Shown here piece by piece: positions 1 to 7,639 of a DNA stretch of 13,438 nt (positions within the stretch are counted from its first letter, which is position 1; every line of letters starts with the position of its first letter). The translations under genes and the position numbers were made by a program. This DNA comes from Pseudomonadota bacterium. GTDB taxonomy: Bacteria; Pseudomonadota; Alphaproteobacteria; Rhizobiales; Beijerinckiaceae. The stretch lies in assembly GCA_023386115.1 (NCBI GenBank), contig JAEWKL010000087.1, positions 1 through 13,438 on the forward strand, written 5' to 3'. The notes under the pieces were generated by a model that worked only from the letters and a program-made list of their open reading frames with translations, had not been told where the DNA came from and searched no databases.

Positions 1-2
1 CC

Positions 3-686
3 CTCGGCCAGCTCGCCGCCTACTTCGCCGACCCGGCCGGCCTGTGCCGGGCGGCGACCGCGGACTTCCTCGATGTGGTGCGGGCGCGCGACGCGGCGAT
101 CCGGGCCCACCTCGAGGCGAAAGCCGCGGAGGTCGGCAGCGAGGAGCGGGTGTTGCGCGCGAACTATCGGTCCCGCGGCCTCGTGCTCGCCGTGGCCGCC
201 GGCCTCTTCGCGCTGGTCGCCCTGCTGATCGCCGTGTTCGGCGTGCCCGGGATCCTGCCCCGCGAGGCCACCATGGTCCTCGTCACGGCGCTCGGCCTCG
301 CCGTCCTCATGGGCGGAGCCGGCGCCGTCGTCCTGTCGCGGGGCGAGCCGATCACCCTGGTCCTGAGGCCCGACGGCCTGGCGTCGCCCGGGCTCGACCG
401 GACGATCGCCTGGGACGACATCGCCGACCTCGACATGGCCGTGACCAACGGCACCATGGTCACGCGCATGCTGCTGCCCCCGGCCGCGCCTTGGCCCGAG
501 CGGCGACCGGGCCGCCACGCCGTGAAGCTCGACGCGAAGCGCCGCATCGTCACGCTGTCGGTCCCCCTGCCGCGCGGGATGAAGCCTCAGGGATTCGCCG
601 ATCTGATCGCGGCCTATCAGGCAGCCGCCCGGGCCCGGCGGATCCTCGCCGGGCCCGCCGCCCCTTCCGGGACCGGGCCGGCCTGA
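3..686 (+). CDS. Membrane protein with two N-terminal-half helices and a PH-like C-terminal region, 5'-truncated
   Basis: The reading frame is open from the left edge (first full codon at base 3) to a TGA at 684-686, so the true start lies outside the window. A GTG at 75 is an internal candidate, but the frame reads through cleanly upstream, so I treat the gene as partial. A charged, Ala-rich helical stretch is followed by two hydrophobic segments at about nt 177-250 and 267-335. After that comes a soluble stretch (about nt 345-630) whose order of short strands, with an 'LRPDGL...I.WDDI' pattern, resembles bacterial PH-like domains. That fold assignment is inference. The protein ends in a Pro/Ala-rich tail. 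The next gene starts 55 bp downstream on the same strand with a good ribosome binding site. I know no function; a membrane-anchored protein with a cytoplasmic PH-like domain is the best description. Confidence 0.75.
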   Translation, partial: LGQLAAYFADPAGLCRAATADFLDVVRARDAAIRAHLEAKAAEVGSEERVLRANYRSRGLVLAVAAGLFALVALLIAVFGVPGILPREATMVLVTALGLAVLMGGAGAVVLSRGEPITLVLRPDGLASPGLDRTIAWDDIADLDMAVTNGTMVTRMLLPPAAPWPERRPGRHAVKLDAKRRIVTLSVPLPRGMKPQGFADLIAAYQAAARARRILAGPAAPSGTGPA

Positions 687-741
687 AGATCCGAATCGTC
701 CTGAGACGCCAAAGTCTTTCTGATGAGACAGGAGAGGACCC

Positions 742-1251
742 ATGACCGGATCGCCTGAGACCGCTTCGTCCTACCGTCCCGACGCCCTGCGGCTGCCGCC
801 CCGGGGGCAGGGCTGGATCAACACCATCTGGGTCCTGTTCGGCGTGGTGGCGCTCGGCGGCATCCTGGTCGCCTGTGGCGTCTACACGGCGCCCGCGGTG
901 ATCTCGGACTGGCAGGTCCGTGCCACGGCGCAGCCTGCCGCCGAGGCCCGCGTCAGCGAGGGCAAGTGCAGCGCCAAGCTCGTCATCCACATCTGCGACG
1001 CGACCCTCTCCCTGCGCACGCCCGGGGGAACGGTGACGCGACGGGTGAACTACGTCTTCTCCGGCATCCACGCCGGCGATTACCGCGTCGGGGTGATGGC
1101 CGACCCGGCTCGCCCGGACCTCGTGACGACGGATCTCGGCCTCGACCGGCTGTGGAACCGGACCATCACCCTTCTGGTGGGCGCAGGCGCGATCGCGGCC
1201 TGCATCGTCGGAGCGCTGCTCTCGCTGATCCGCAATCGGCGTACGGCGTAA
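742..1251 (+). CDS. Hypothetical two-helix membrane protein
   Basis: The 169-residue protein starts at ATG 742, preceded by an AGGAGAGG Shine-Dalgarno (730-737), which fixes the start. Hydrophobic segments lie at about residues 28-50 and 139-162. Between them is a roughly 85-residue hydrophilic, beta-rich loop with two cysteines (C76 and C85) that could form a disulfide if the loop is periplasmic. The layout (helix, small soluble domain, helix, short basic tail RNRR) resembles the DUF3592 type of membrane protein, but I cannot confirm membership. It lies 55 bp after one membrane protein gene and 131 bp before another, so co-transcription is plausible. No catalytic motif is visible and the function is unknown. 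Confidence 0.8.
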   Translation: MTGSPETASSYRPDALRLPPRGQGWINTIWVLFGVVALGGILVACGVYTAPAVISDWQVRATAQPAAEARVSEGKCSAKLVIHICDATLSLRTPGGTVTRRVNYVFSGIHAGDYRVGVMADPARPDLVTTDLGLDRLWNRTITLLVGAGAIAACIVGALLSLIRNRRTA

Positions 1252-1382
1252 AGTCCCGAACCTGCGGGTCGCGGCGGCGAGACCGGGTCTGCACGGCGCA
1301 AGGCTCTTCGGAACGCGAAGCGACGCGGCCGCACGACCTGCGTCGGACGCGACCGGGCATTCATCAAGGGGAGTTTGGGTCC

Positions 1383-1865
1383 ATGATCATCTGGTCCGGT
1401 TGGGGCATGCTCTCGGCGCTCATCGCCGCGGCGGGCCTGTTCGGCAGCGTGCTCCTCGATCCGGCGCTCGCGCGCATCGGAATCCCGACCCCGACCGGGG
1501 TCGTCCTCGTCTGGGCCGCGGCAGCGGCCTTCAACTGGTGGCTCGGCACCCGGCTCAACCATCGTCCGGGTCGCGAGCTGGTCGATCCCCGCACGGGGCA
1601 GACCGTGATCCTGCGCGGGCGCCACACCCTGTTCTGGATCCCGATGCAGTACTATTCCGTGCTCATGGTGCTGCTCGGCGCCCTCGCGGTGCTCGGTGCC
1701 ATGCAGGCCGGCGCTCCCGGGCGGAAGGCCGGCAAGACGGCGCGGGCCCCCTCCCCCATCGCCGGCTCGCTCTCCCTCGCGTGGTGGCCGGACACGGCGC
1801 CTCCCGCACCGCCGCCGCGAGGGGATCGTAAAGCGGGATGGCAGTCTGCGCGCGACCGAGGCTGA
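1383..1865 (+). CDS. Hypothetical three-helix membrane protein
   Basis: The 160-residue protein is read from ATG 1383, preceded by an AAGGGGAG ribosome binding site at about 1367-1374. The frame is open further upstream (to 966), but that part overlaps the previous gene and is discarded. Hydrophobic segments lie at about residues 3-25, 38-55 and 83-107. A short soluble hairpin between helices 2 and 3 contains a 'DPRTGQ' turn. The last 50 residues are Pro/Ala/Arg-rich and probably disordered. The next gene starts 6 bp after the stop, which suggests translational coupling. Small membrane proteins of this layout are common in Proteobacteria without known function. Because the C-terminal tail looks so unlike the rest, a sequencing frameshift near nt 1720 cannot be excluded. 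Confidence 0.72.
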   Translation: MIIWSGWGMLSALIAAAGLFGSVLLDPALARIGIPTPTGVVLVWAAAAAFNWWLGTRLNHRPGRELVDPRTGQTVILRGRHTLFWIPMQYYSVLMVLLGALAVLGAMQAGAPGRKAGKTARAPSPIAGSLSLAWWPDTAPPAPPPRGDRKAGWQSARDRG

Positions 1866-1871
1866 CCCGGC

Positions 1872-2921
1872 ATGCGATCCGCCTCCCGCCTCTCCGAACG
1901 CTGGTTCAACCTCGTTCTCTGGTTCATCGCCCTCGCCTTCGCGGTCTTCCTGATCGGCCTGGGCTCGCTCGTGGTGGGCGACCTGCCGCAGGTCGAGCAG
2001 CGCTACACCCTGGACCAGTTCCTCGACCGCGAGCCGGCGGCCGCCTCGGCCGAGGCCCTGAAGCGCCTCCGGCGGGAGCAGGAGGATGTCGGACGTCGCG
2101 TGGAGGAGGCGCGGCTCGCCCTGGAGGCGGCGCAAGCCGCGTCCCGTGCCGCCCGCGAGACTTTCGGCAACTGGCTGCAGACCCGCGATGCGACCCAGCG
2201 CGTCGACCAGGATCCGGGCCTGATCGCGCGCACGGAGCAGCTCGACCGGCTGAAGGCGGGCGAGCGCGCCATCGAGGAACAGCTCGACGGGCTGAACAGG
2301 TCGATGCTCGGGCTGGCGGACCAGGAGACGACGCAGCGGCGCGTCGACCAGGATCTGCGTGCCGCCGCCCAGGACAGGCTCGATGCCGCCGAGCGGGGAC
2401 AGGACTTGCGGGTGTTCGCCTACCGCCTGGTGCTGACCCTGCCGCTGCTCGCGCTCGCGGGCTGGCTCCTGATGAAGCGGCGGCACACGCGCAACTGGCC
2501 CTTCGTGTGGGGTTTCGCGCTGGCCGCGGCCTTCGCCTTCTTCGTCGAGCTGGTCCCGTACCTGCCGAGCTACGGCGGCTACGTGCAGTACGGCGTCGGC
2601 GTCGTCCTGACCCTGATCCTCGGACGCGCGGCGATCAACGCGCTGCAGGCCTATCAGGAGCGTCAGCGGGCGGCAGAGGCGCGGCCGAACGAAGAGCGCC
2701 GCACGGAGATCGCGACCGAGCAGGCGCTGCAGCGGCTGGCGAAGCAGGTCTGTCCCGGCTGCGAGCGACCGGTGAACCTGGCAAACCCCGAGGCCAATTT
2801 CTGCCCGCATTGCGGCATCGGGCTCTTCGAGCCGTGCGTCTCATGCCATCACCGCAAGAGCACGTTCGAGCGGTTCTGCTACGCGTGCGGGACGGCGAAC
2901 CAGGCAGACGCCAGAATCTGA
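1872..2921 (+). CDS. Coiled-coil membrane protein with C-terminal double zinc ribbon
   Basis: The 349-residue protein starts at ATG 1872, 6 bp after the previous stop, with a GAGG at about 1858-1861. Order of parts: one helix (about 12-36); a long charged heptad-like region rich in Glu, Arg, Ala and Gln (about 50-178), predicted coiled coil; three hydrophobic segments (about 181-201, 209-231, 236-252); a charged helical linker; then two treble-Cys-pair zinc ribbons. The Cys pairs are C294/C297 with C311/C314, and C322/C325 with C336/C339, giving CPGC, CPHC, CVSC and CYAC. The ribbons most likely sit in the cytoplasm and bind zinc, possibly for protein or nucleic acid contact. I see no enzymatic motif. 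The coiled coil between helix 1 and helix 2 would be periplasmic if both ends are cytoplasmic. The molecular role is unknown. Confidence 0.85.
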   Translation: MRSASRLSERWFNLVLWFIALAFAVFLIGLGSLVVGDLPQVEQRYTLDQFLDREPAAASAEALKRLRREQEDVGRRVEEARLALEAAQAASRAARETFGNWLQTRDATQRVDQDPGLIARTEQLDRLKAGERAIEEQLDGLNRSMLGLADQETTQRRVDQDLRAAAQDRLDAAERGQDLRVFAYRLVLTLPLLALAGWLLMKRRHTRNWPFVWGFALAAAFAFFVELVPYLPSYGGYVQYGVGVVLTLILGRAAINALQAYQERQRAAEARPNEERRTEIATEQALQRLAKQVCPGCERPVNLANPEANFCPHCGIGLFEPCVSCHHRKSTFERFCYACGTANQADARI

Positions 2922-3074
2922 GGCACGCACGGATATTCGGCCGGTGCGGCGAGGACGTGCGAAGTCCAGGCCCTCAGCTGCGCTGTCCAGGCAGATGAAC
3001 GGGGCTCGTCCGCATCCCTGTCGCCGTCCGGCCTGGGCGCCCTCGCGACAGCAGAACGCCGCGTCATACCATCG

Positions 3075-3175
3075 CGCTTTCGCATCGGCACGTCGATGCG
3101 AAAGCGTCCGGCGCTTCAGCGCCGGCGCCCGTTCGGGCTTGAGCCAACGCCTTCGAACACGTCCGGTCGAAGGCG
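3075..3175. terminator. Cluster of hairpins between convergent genes
   Basis: Three perfect inverted repeats lie in tandem between the stop of the zinc-ribbon gene and the end of the minus-strand small gene: a 13-bp stem (3075-3087 with 3094-3106, 6-nt loop), a 7-bp stem (3108-3114 with 3119-3125, loop TTCA) and a 9-bp stem (3148-3156 with 3167-3175, 10-nt loop). A shorter stem (3127-3131 with 3134-3138) sits between them. No T-run follows any stem, so a classical intrinsic terminator is not shown. Position between two 3' ends favours a two-way transcription end or RNA-stabilising structure. Confidence 0.5.
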
Positions 3176-3183
3176 CTGCGGGA

Positions 3184-3369
3184 TCAATTCCGCGATGCCG
3201 GTTGAGCCAGGGGGGCGGCCGTGACGCTGCTCACCGTCTGGATCAGGGGCGTGGGCCCGAGCGCCCGGTCCAGGCGCGCCCGAGAGTCGCGATCCACGAT
3301 GCTCGTGATCGCCAGGGCGATCAGGCCAAGGCCGATGGCGGTCAGGAGCGCCGCGCGCAGGTTCTGCAT
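3184..3369 (-). CDS. Small single-helix membrane protein
   Basis: The minus-strand frame gives a 61-residue peptide from ATG (3369-3367) to a stop at 3184. The N-terminal third is a clean hydrophobic helix (about residues 5-24) after a short basic start. A charged stretch 'VDRDSRARLDRALG' and a Thr/Ser/Val/Ala-rich tail follow. This profile is typical of small bacterial membrane peptides. The ribosome binding site is weak (GAGA about 9-12 bases upstream). The frame extends further upstream, but that part is low-quality Arg/Pro-rich translation and is left out. It is convergent with the zinc-ribbon gene and divergent from the permease gene. Its function is unknown; it could be a chance frame, but the helix and lack of Arg-rich noise favour a real gene. 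Confidence 0.45.
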   Translation of the reverse strand: MQNLRAALLTAIGLGLIALAITSIVDRDSRARLDRALGPTPLIQTVSSVTAAPLAQPASRN

Positions 3370-3795
3370 GGGTGAGGTCTCGAATTGATCGAAGCGCAGC
3401 GATAGTCGGGCAGGGTGGCGGCGGTATGGTCCGGTTCGGGCCGTCTCGTGGCGCGCAGGTCGCTGCGCGACGCCCATTCCGGGTCGCGACCGCCGGCCTC
3501 TCCTCGTGGACGCCGACAGCCCTGCGCGCCGGCTCGGGACCCAGCGTGGCCGGACATTCCCTGTCCGATCGAGAGCCCTGCCAGCTGACGATGCGGTCAT
3601 CGCCGCGACGCGGGTGTCGGGCCGGCCATCCCGCGGCCCGGAAACGCGGCCACGAGAGGGCCCCGGGAGCATGGGCATTTCAGTGCATGGATCGGCGGTA
3701 AAAACCCGCCAACCTGCAAAATTTTTCATCAATTGGCGCATTTCATCGAATCGTGGCGCGGTTCGCCGTTGAGGCAGGCGGTCGGCTGTCGTGAA
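3370..3795. promoter_or_regulatory. Divergent intergenic region with an AT-rich tract upstream of the permease gene
   Basis: This 426-bp stretch has no convincing gene. Its first 300 bp are ordinary GC-rich DNA. Near the end, 3716-3752 is strikingly AT-rich against the background and contains an A4T5 run, the sort of sequence expected at a promoter or bent operator. Just before it, a short inverted repeat GGCGG/CCGCC (3694-3698 and 3706-3710) encloses an A-rich loop. I could not assign clear -35 and -10 boxes. It probably carries the promoter of the permease gene and perhaps that of the minus-strand small gene. Confidence 0.4.
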
Positions 3796-3812
3796 CTGCA
3801 AGCGTCTTGCAG
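3796..3812. promoter_or_regulatory. Perfect 7-3-7 palindrome at the permease start
   Basis: CTGCAAG (3796-3802) and CTTGCAG (3806-3812) form a perfect inverted repeat around CGT, ending 11 bases before the permease ATG and touching its weak ribosome binding site. It could be a regulator binding site or an RNA hairpin limiting ribosome access. The regulator is unknown. Confidence 0.4.
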
Positions 3813-3823
3813 AGATTTGCGAC

Positions 3824-5224
3824 ATGACGGACAGTATTCACGACAGCGACGATCGCCTGCTCGGCCCCTGGCACGTCGTCTTCATGGTCGTGGCGGCCGC
3901 AGCGCCACTGACGGGCATGCTCGGGGCGGTGCCCGCAGCGATCGCGACGGGCAACGGTGCCGGCCTGCCGGGTGCCTATCTCCTGGCCGGCGGCGTCCTG
4001 CTTCTGTTCAGTGTCGGCTTCACCGCCATGAGCCGTCACGTGGTCGAGGCGGGCGCGTTCTACGCCTATATCCGCAAGGGCTTCGGCGCGTCGATGGGTT
4101 TCGGCGCCGCCCTGGTGGCGTTCGGCTCCTACACGGCGGTGCAGATCGCGCTCTACGCCCTGTTCGGGTTCTTCTGCAGCACGATCATCAGCGACGCCGT
4201 CCCGTGGTTCGTCTACGCGCTGGCGGCCCTCGGTCTCGTTCAGCTGATCGGGCTGCGCAACCTCGACCTCAACAGCCGGATCCTCGGCCTGCTGATGATC
4301 CTGGAGATGGGCATCCTCGTCGTCCTGGCGGCCGCGATCCTCCTCCACGGTGGCGGTCCGGAGGGGCTGACCCTCCGGCCGTTCGCGCCGACGGAGGTGT
4401 TCGGGGGGCATCTGGGCATCGGCGTGATGTTCGCGATGGCGAGCTTCCTCGGCTTCGAGGCGACGGCCATCTACGCCCAGGATTGCCGTGATCCCGAGCG
4501 GACCGTCCCGCGGGCGACCTACATCGCGGTGATCCTGATCGCGGTCTTCTTCACCTTCGTCACCTGGAGCATCGTCTGCGCCTATGGCGCCGGGGATGTC
4601 GTGGCGGCGGCCACGAACGATCCGGGGAATTTCTGGTTCAACCAGGCCGTGACCCATCTCGGCCCGTTCGCGTCGACGACGATGAGCGTTCTGCTGCTGT
4701 CGAGCATCTTCGCCAGCATCCTGGCCTTCCACAACGCCATCAGCCGCTACCTCGTCGCCCTCAGCCTGGAGGGGTGGCTGCCCGCCTGGCTGGCGGACCA
4801 GCACCCGGCCTTCCGCTCGCCCTTCCGCGCCAGCTATGCCCAGACGGCGACCGCCCTGCTCGGCCTCGCCGCCTTCGCGGCCAGCCGGGCCGATCCCTAT
4901 GCCGTCGTCTTCTCCTGGATGTCCGCCTTCGCGACGATCGGCATCATCGCCCTCCAGGCGCTCGTGAGCGCCAGCGTCGTTCTCCATTTCCGCCGCGCGG
5001 CGCAGCCGCGGCGGCTCTGGGCGACGGCCGTGGCCCCGTTCTTGAGCGGGCTCGCGCTGCTCGCCGTGCTCGTCCTGCTGATCGCCAACCTGCCGGCCCT
5101 GAGCGGGTCCGACAGTCCCTATCTCGACGGGCTGCCCGCCGGCGTGGCCGCCCTGATGCTCGCCGGCATCGTCGCCAACCGGCTGCGGGCCGCCCCGGGC
5201 CGCATGAGCCGCGCCGTCTCCTGA
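3824..5224 (+). CDS. APC-family amino acid/amine permease
   Basis: The 466-residue protein has about twelve hydrophobic helices, as usual for APC superfamily transporters, which move amino acids or amines across the inner membrane, often with protons. Helix 1 has the family-like 'APLTGMLGAVPAAIATG' stretch. The TM6 region has 'SFLGFEATAIYAQDCRDPERTVPRA' (GFE around residue 210-212), the classic F.GFE...E...P....PRA signature of this family. I chose ATG 3824 because the protein then begins directly with a normal cytoplasmic leader; an upstream GTG (3791) would add 11 residues and place the 3796-3812 palindrome inside the coding region. The amine oxidase gene begins 46 bp downstream, which strongly suggests that the substrate is the amine oxidised there. 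The exact substrate cannot be read from sequence. Confidence 0.93.
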   Translation: MTDSIHDSDDRLLGPWHVVFMVVAAAAPLTGMLGAVPAAIATGNGAGLPGAYLLAGGVLLLFSVGFTAMSRHVVEAGAFYAYIRKGFGASMGFGAALVAFGSYTAVQIALYALFGFFCSTIISDAVPWFVYALAALGLVQLIGLRNLDLNSRILGLLMILEMGILVVLAAAILLHGGGPEGLTLRPFAPTEVFGGHLGIGVMFAMASFLGFEATAIYAQDCRDPERTVPRATYIAVILIAVFFTFVTWSIVCAYGAGDVVAAATNDPGNFWFNQAVTHLGPFASTTMSVLLLSSIFASILAFHNAISRYLVALSLEGWLPAWLADQHPAFRSPFRASYAQTATALLGLAAFAASRADPYAVVFSWMSAFATIGIIALQALVSASVVLHFRRAAQPRRLWATAVAPFLSGLALLAVLVLLIANLPALSGSDSPYLDGLPAGVAALMLAGIVANRLRAAPGRMSRAVS

Positions 5225-5270
5225 CCGAGACTCGCGCCCCCTTCCTTCCCTTCGCTCGTTGAGTCTGCCG

Positions 5271-7256
5271 ATGCATCCGCTCGATCCGCTGAGCCTGACC
5301 GAACTGACGCTCGCCCGGGACATCGTCGTCCGCGAGAGGGCGCTCGGAGACCGCGCCCGGTTCGTCATCGCCGAGTTGCGCGAGCCGGGGAAGTCGATCG
5401 TCCTGGCCTTCGACGACGCCGTGGCGGCCGGCTCGGGGACGCCTCCGGCCTGCCCCCGCGTCGCCTTCCTGGTGGTGATGGACGGCCCGCGGGGAGAGGT
5501 CGGCGAGGCTATCGTCGACCTCGTCGATCGACGGATCCTGTCCTGGACTCCCCTTCCCTTCGGCGAGGCGCCTTACGGCCAGGCGCCGATCCTCTTCGAC
5601 GACTTCATGCTCGCGGAGCGCGTGGTGAAGGCGGATCCGACCTGGCGGGCGGCGATCCGGCGGCGCGGCCTGACGGACGAGGAGATCGAGCGCGTTCAGG
5701 TCGATCCGTTCTCGGCAGGGTACTTCGACCGGGACGAGGAGAAGGGACGGCGCCTCGTCCGCGCCGTGAGCTACTGGCGCGAGGCGCTCACCGACAACGC
5801 CTACGCCCACCCGATCGAGGGCGTGGTCGCCGTCGTCGACCTCACGGCCCAGGCGGTCATCGCGTTGATCGACGACGGTCGCATCATCCCGATCCCGCGC
5901 CGCAAGCTGAACTACGACACGCCCAGCCTCGGCCCGGCGCGCCAGACCCTCAAGCCGCTCGACATCGTGCAGCCCGAAGGCCCGAGCTTCACCGTCGACG
6001 GCTGGCACGTGCGCTGGCAGAACTGGGACTTCCGCGTCGGCTTCACCCCGCGCGAGGGATTGGTGCTGCACCGCCTGCGCTGGGAGGACGCGTCCGGTCC
6101 CCGTCCGGTCATCTATCGCGCGAGCGTCACCGAGATGGTCGTGCCCTATGCCGACCCGAGCACCAACCACTACTGGAAGAGCGCCTTCGACGCCGGCGAG
6201 TACGGCCTCGGCCGCCTCGCCAACGCCCTCGCGCTCGGCTGCGACTGCCTCGGCCTCATCCACTACTTCGACGTGCCCAGCCTCGACGATTTCGGCGCTC
6301 CGGTCGTGATGAAGAACGCGATCTGCATGCATGAGGAGGATTACGGGACACTCTGGAAACATTATGAGATCCGCACCGGCGTGTTCGAGATGCGGCGCTC
6401 GCGCCGGCTCGTCGTCAGCTTCTTCGCGACGGTCGGCAATTACGATTACGGATTCTACTGGTACCTGTACCAGGACGGAACGATCCAGCTCGAGGCCAAG
6501 CTGACCGGGATCATCCAGACCTCGGCCGTCGCCCCGGGCGAATCCTACCCCTGGGGCGGCATGGTGTCGGACGGCCTCGGCGGGCCGACCCACCAGCACT
6601 TCTTCAACGCCCGCCTGCACATGATGGTCGACGGAGACGGCAACTCGGTCTCGGAGAGCGAGTTCCACGGGCGCCCGATCGGCGCGGACAACCCGTACGG
6701 CAACGTCTTCGACGTCCGCACGCGGCTGCTCTCGAACGAGAGCGAGGCGGCCCGGGAGGCGGACGGCGCCACCGGCCGCTACTGGAAGGTGTTCAACCCC
6801 AACAAGACGAACGTCCTCGGTGCGCATCCGGGCTACAAGCTGGTGGTGACGCCGAGCCCGCTGATGCTGGCGCAGCCGGAGAGCTTCGTCTTCCGGCGCG
6901 GCGGCTTCGCGACGAAGCACGTCTGGGTCACGCCCTTCGACGAGCGCGAACGGTTCGCCAGCGGCGACTACCCGAACCAGCATGCGGGCGGCGGCCTGCC
7001 GGCCTATATCCGGCAGGGTCGATCGATCGACAACACGGATCTCGTGCTCTGGCACACCTTCGGCCACACCCATGTGTGCAAGCCCGAGGACATGCCGGTC
7101 ATGCCGGTCGAGTATGCCGGCTTCACCTTGAAGCCGAACAATTTCTTCTACGGCAACCCGGCGATGGATCTGCCCGGCGGCAGCAACGCCGCGAGCTGCC
7201 GGCACGGCGACAGCTCGGGCGCGGCGGCGGCCGGCTGCTGCGGCAAGACGCGCTGA
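5271..7256 (+). CDS. Primary-amine oxidase, copper/topaquinone type
   Basis: The 661-residue protein matches bacterial copper amine oxidases in length and motif order. These enzymes convert a primary amine with oxygen and water to aldehyde, ammonia and hydrogen peroxide. The N-terminal N2/N3-like domains span about residues 5-200 and the catalytic domain follows. Key residues are all visible: the catalytic base Asp307 in 'FDAGEYGLG'; Tyr391 in 'NYDY', the tyrosine that self-processes to topaquinone; copper ligands H441 and H443 in 'HQHFF'; and H601 before 'KPEDMPVMP'. The 84-residue gap between Asp and Tyr equals that in the Arthrobacter enzyme as I recall it. There is no signal peptide, so it should act in the cytoplasm. 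ATG 5271 is preferred over an upstream TTG (5259). The extreme C-terminus carries C643, H645, C656 and C657, a possible extra metal-binding tail. Confidence 0.96.
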   Translation: MHPLDPLSLTELTLARDIVVRERALGDRARFVIAELREPGKSIVLAFDDAVAAGSGTPPACPRVAFLVVMDGPRGEVGEAIVDLVDRRILSWTPLPFGEAPYGQAPILFDDFMLAERVVKADPTWRAAIRRRGLTDEEIERVQVDPFSAGYFDRDEEKGRRLVRAVSYWREALTDNAYAHPIEGVVAVVDLTAQAVIALIDDGRIIPIPRRKLNYDTPSLGPARQTLKPLDIVQPEGPSFTVDGWHVRWQNWDFRVGFTPREGLVLHRLRWEDASGPRPVIYRASVTEMVVPYADPSTNHYWKSAFDAGEYGLGRLANALALGCDCLGLIHYFDVPSLDDFGAPVVMKNAICMHEEDYGTLWKHYEIRTGVFEMRRSRRLVVSFFATVGNYDYGFYWYLYQDGTIQLEAKLTGIIQTSAVAPGESYPWGGMVSDGLGGPTHQHFFNARLHMMVDGDGNSVSESEFHGRPIGADNPYGNVFDVRTRLLSNESEAAREADGATGRYWKVFNPNKTNVLGAHPGYKLVVTPSPLMLAQPESFVFRRGGFATKHVWVTPFDERERFASGDYPNQHAGGGLPAYIRQGRSIDNTDLVLWHTFGHTHVCKPEDMPVMPVEYAGFTLKPNNFFYGNPAMDLPGGSNAASCRHGDSSGAAAAGCCGKTR

Positions 7257-7365
7257 CCGAACGACCACCGCCACCCGGCGCCGGAGCCGGATGACACCGC
7301 CCGGACCCGGCATCGCGGTCCCGGCGGACATCTCCCGCACGATCTCGTCCCACCGGAGCGATCCC

Positions 7366-7602
7366 ATGCCCGATCATCCCGTCGCGGCAGCCGGGCCGTG
7401 CCTCACCTTTCTCCATCTCGCCCGCTGCTTCCTCCTTCCCTGGATCGCGATGGCCTTCGCGCTCACGACCGCTCCCGCCGGAGCCCCGGTGCTCTGCGGG
7501 CCGCCGGGCAAGCCCGCGCGGGGTTACCTCCCATCCGGTGGCCCGGACGCCAGCCCGTGCGTCCACGGGGCGAGCCGACGCGAGACCAGCCCGGATGCGT
7601 AA
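7366..7602 (+). CDS. Doubtful small ORF with a signal-like N-terminus
   Basis: ATG 7366 follows a GGAGCG ribosome-binding-like sequence (7355-7360) and opens a 78-residue frame to a TAG/TAA-type stop at 7602. Residues about 10-40 are hydrophobic ('FLHLARCFLLPWIAMAFALTTAPAGA'-like core), resembling a signal peptide or one membrane helix. The rest is Gly/Pro/Ser-rich with a few Cys. It sits between the amine oxidase (109 bp before) and the porin (37 bp after) on the same strand, so it could be a small secreted or membrane component of the locus. The mature part would be only about 40 residues with no recognisable motif, and the composition is close to what random GC-rich DNA gives. I rate it as possible only. 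Confidence 0.3.
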   Translation: MPDHPVAAAGPCLTFLHLARCFLLPWIAMAFALTTAPAGAPVLCGPPGKPARGYLPSGGPDASPCVHGASRRETSPDA

Positions 7603-7639
7603 CCGAGCCCGCACCATCACCACCCGAGCAAACGACACG

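Noticed and set aside
1080..2810. Long open minus-strand frame of 576 codons
   Set aside because: It is antisense to two membrane protein genes and its translation is Arg/Gly/Glu-rich without domains; long antisense frames are normal at this GC content.
3372..3772. Two plus-strand frames upstream of the permease
   Set aside because: Arg/Ser/Pro-rich translations without ribosome binding site; they end in the AT-rich promoter-like region.
3743..5368. Long open minus-strand frame of 541 codons
   Set aside because: It is antisense to the permease gene, which has clear family motifs; the product is low-complexity Arg/Glu/Gly.
4944..7367. Minus-strand frame of 807 codons, the longest in the window
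   Set aside because: It covers the amine oxidase gene on the opposite strand; its Val/Arg/Asp-rich product is the mirror of the real gene's codon bias.
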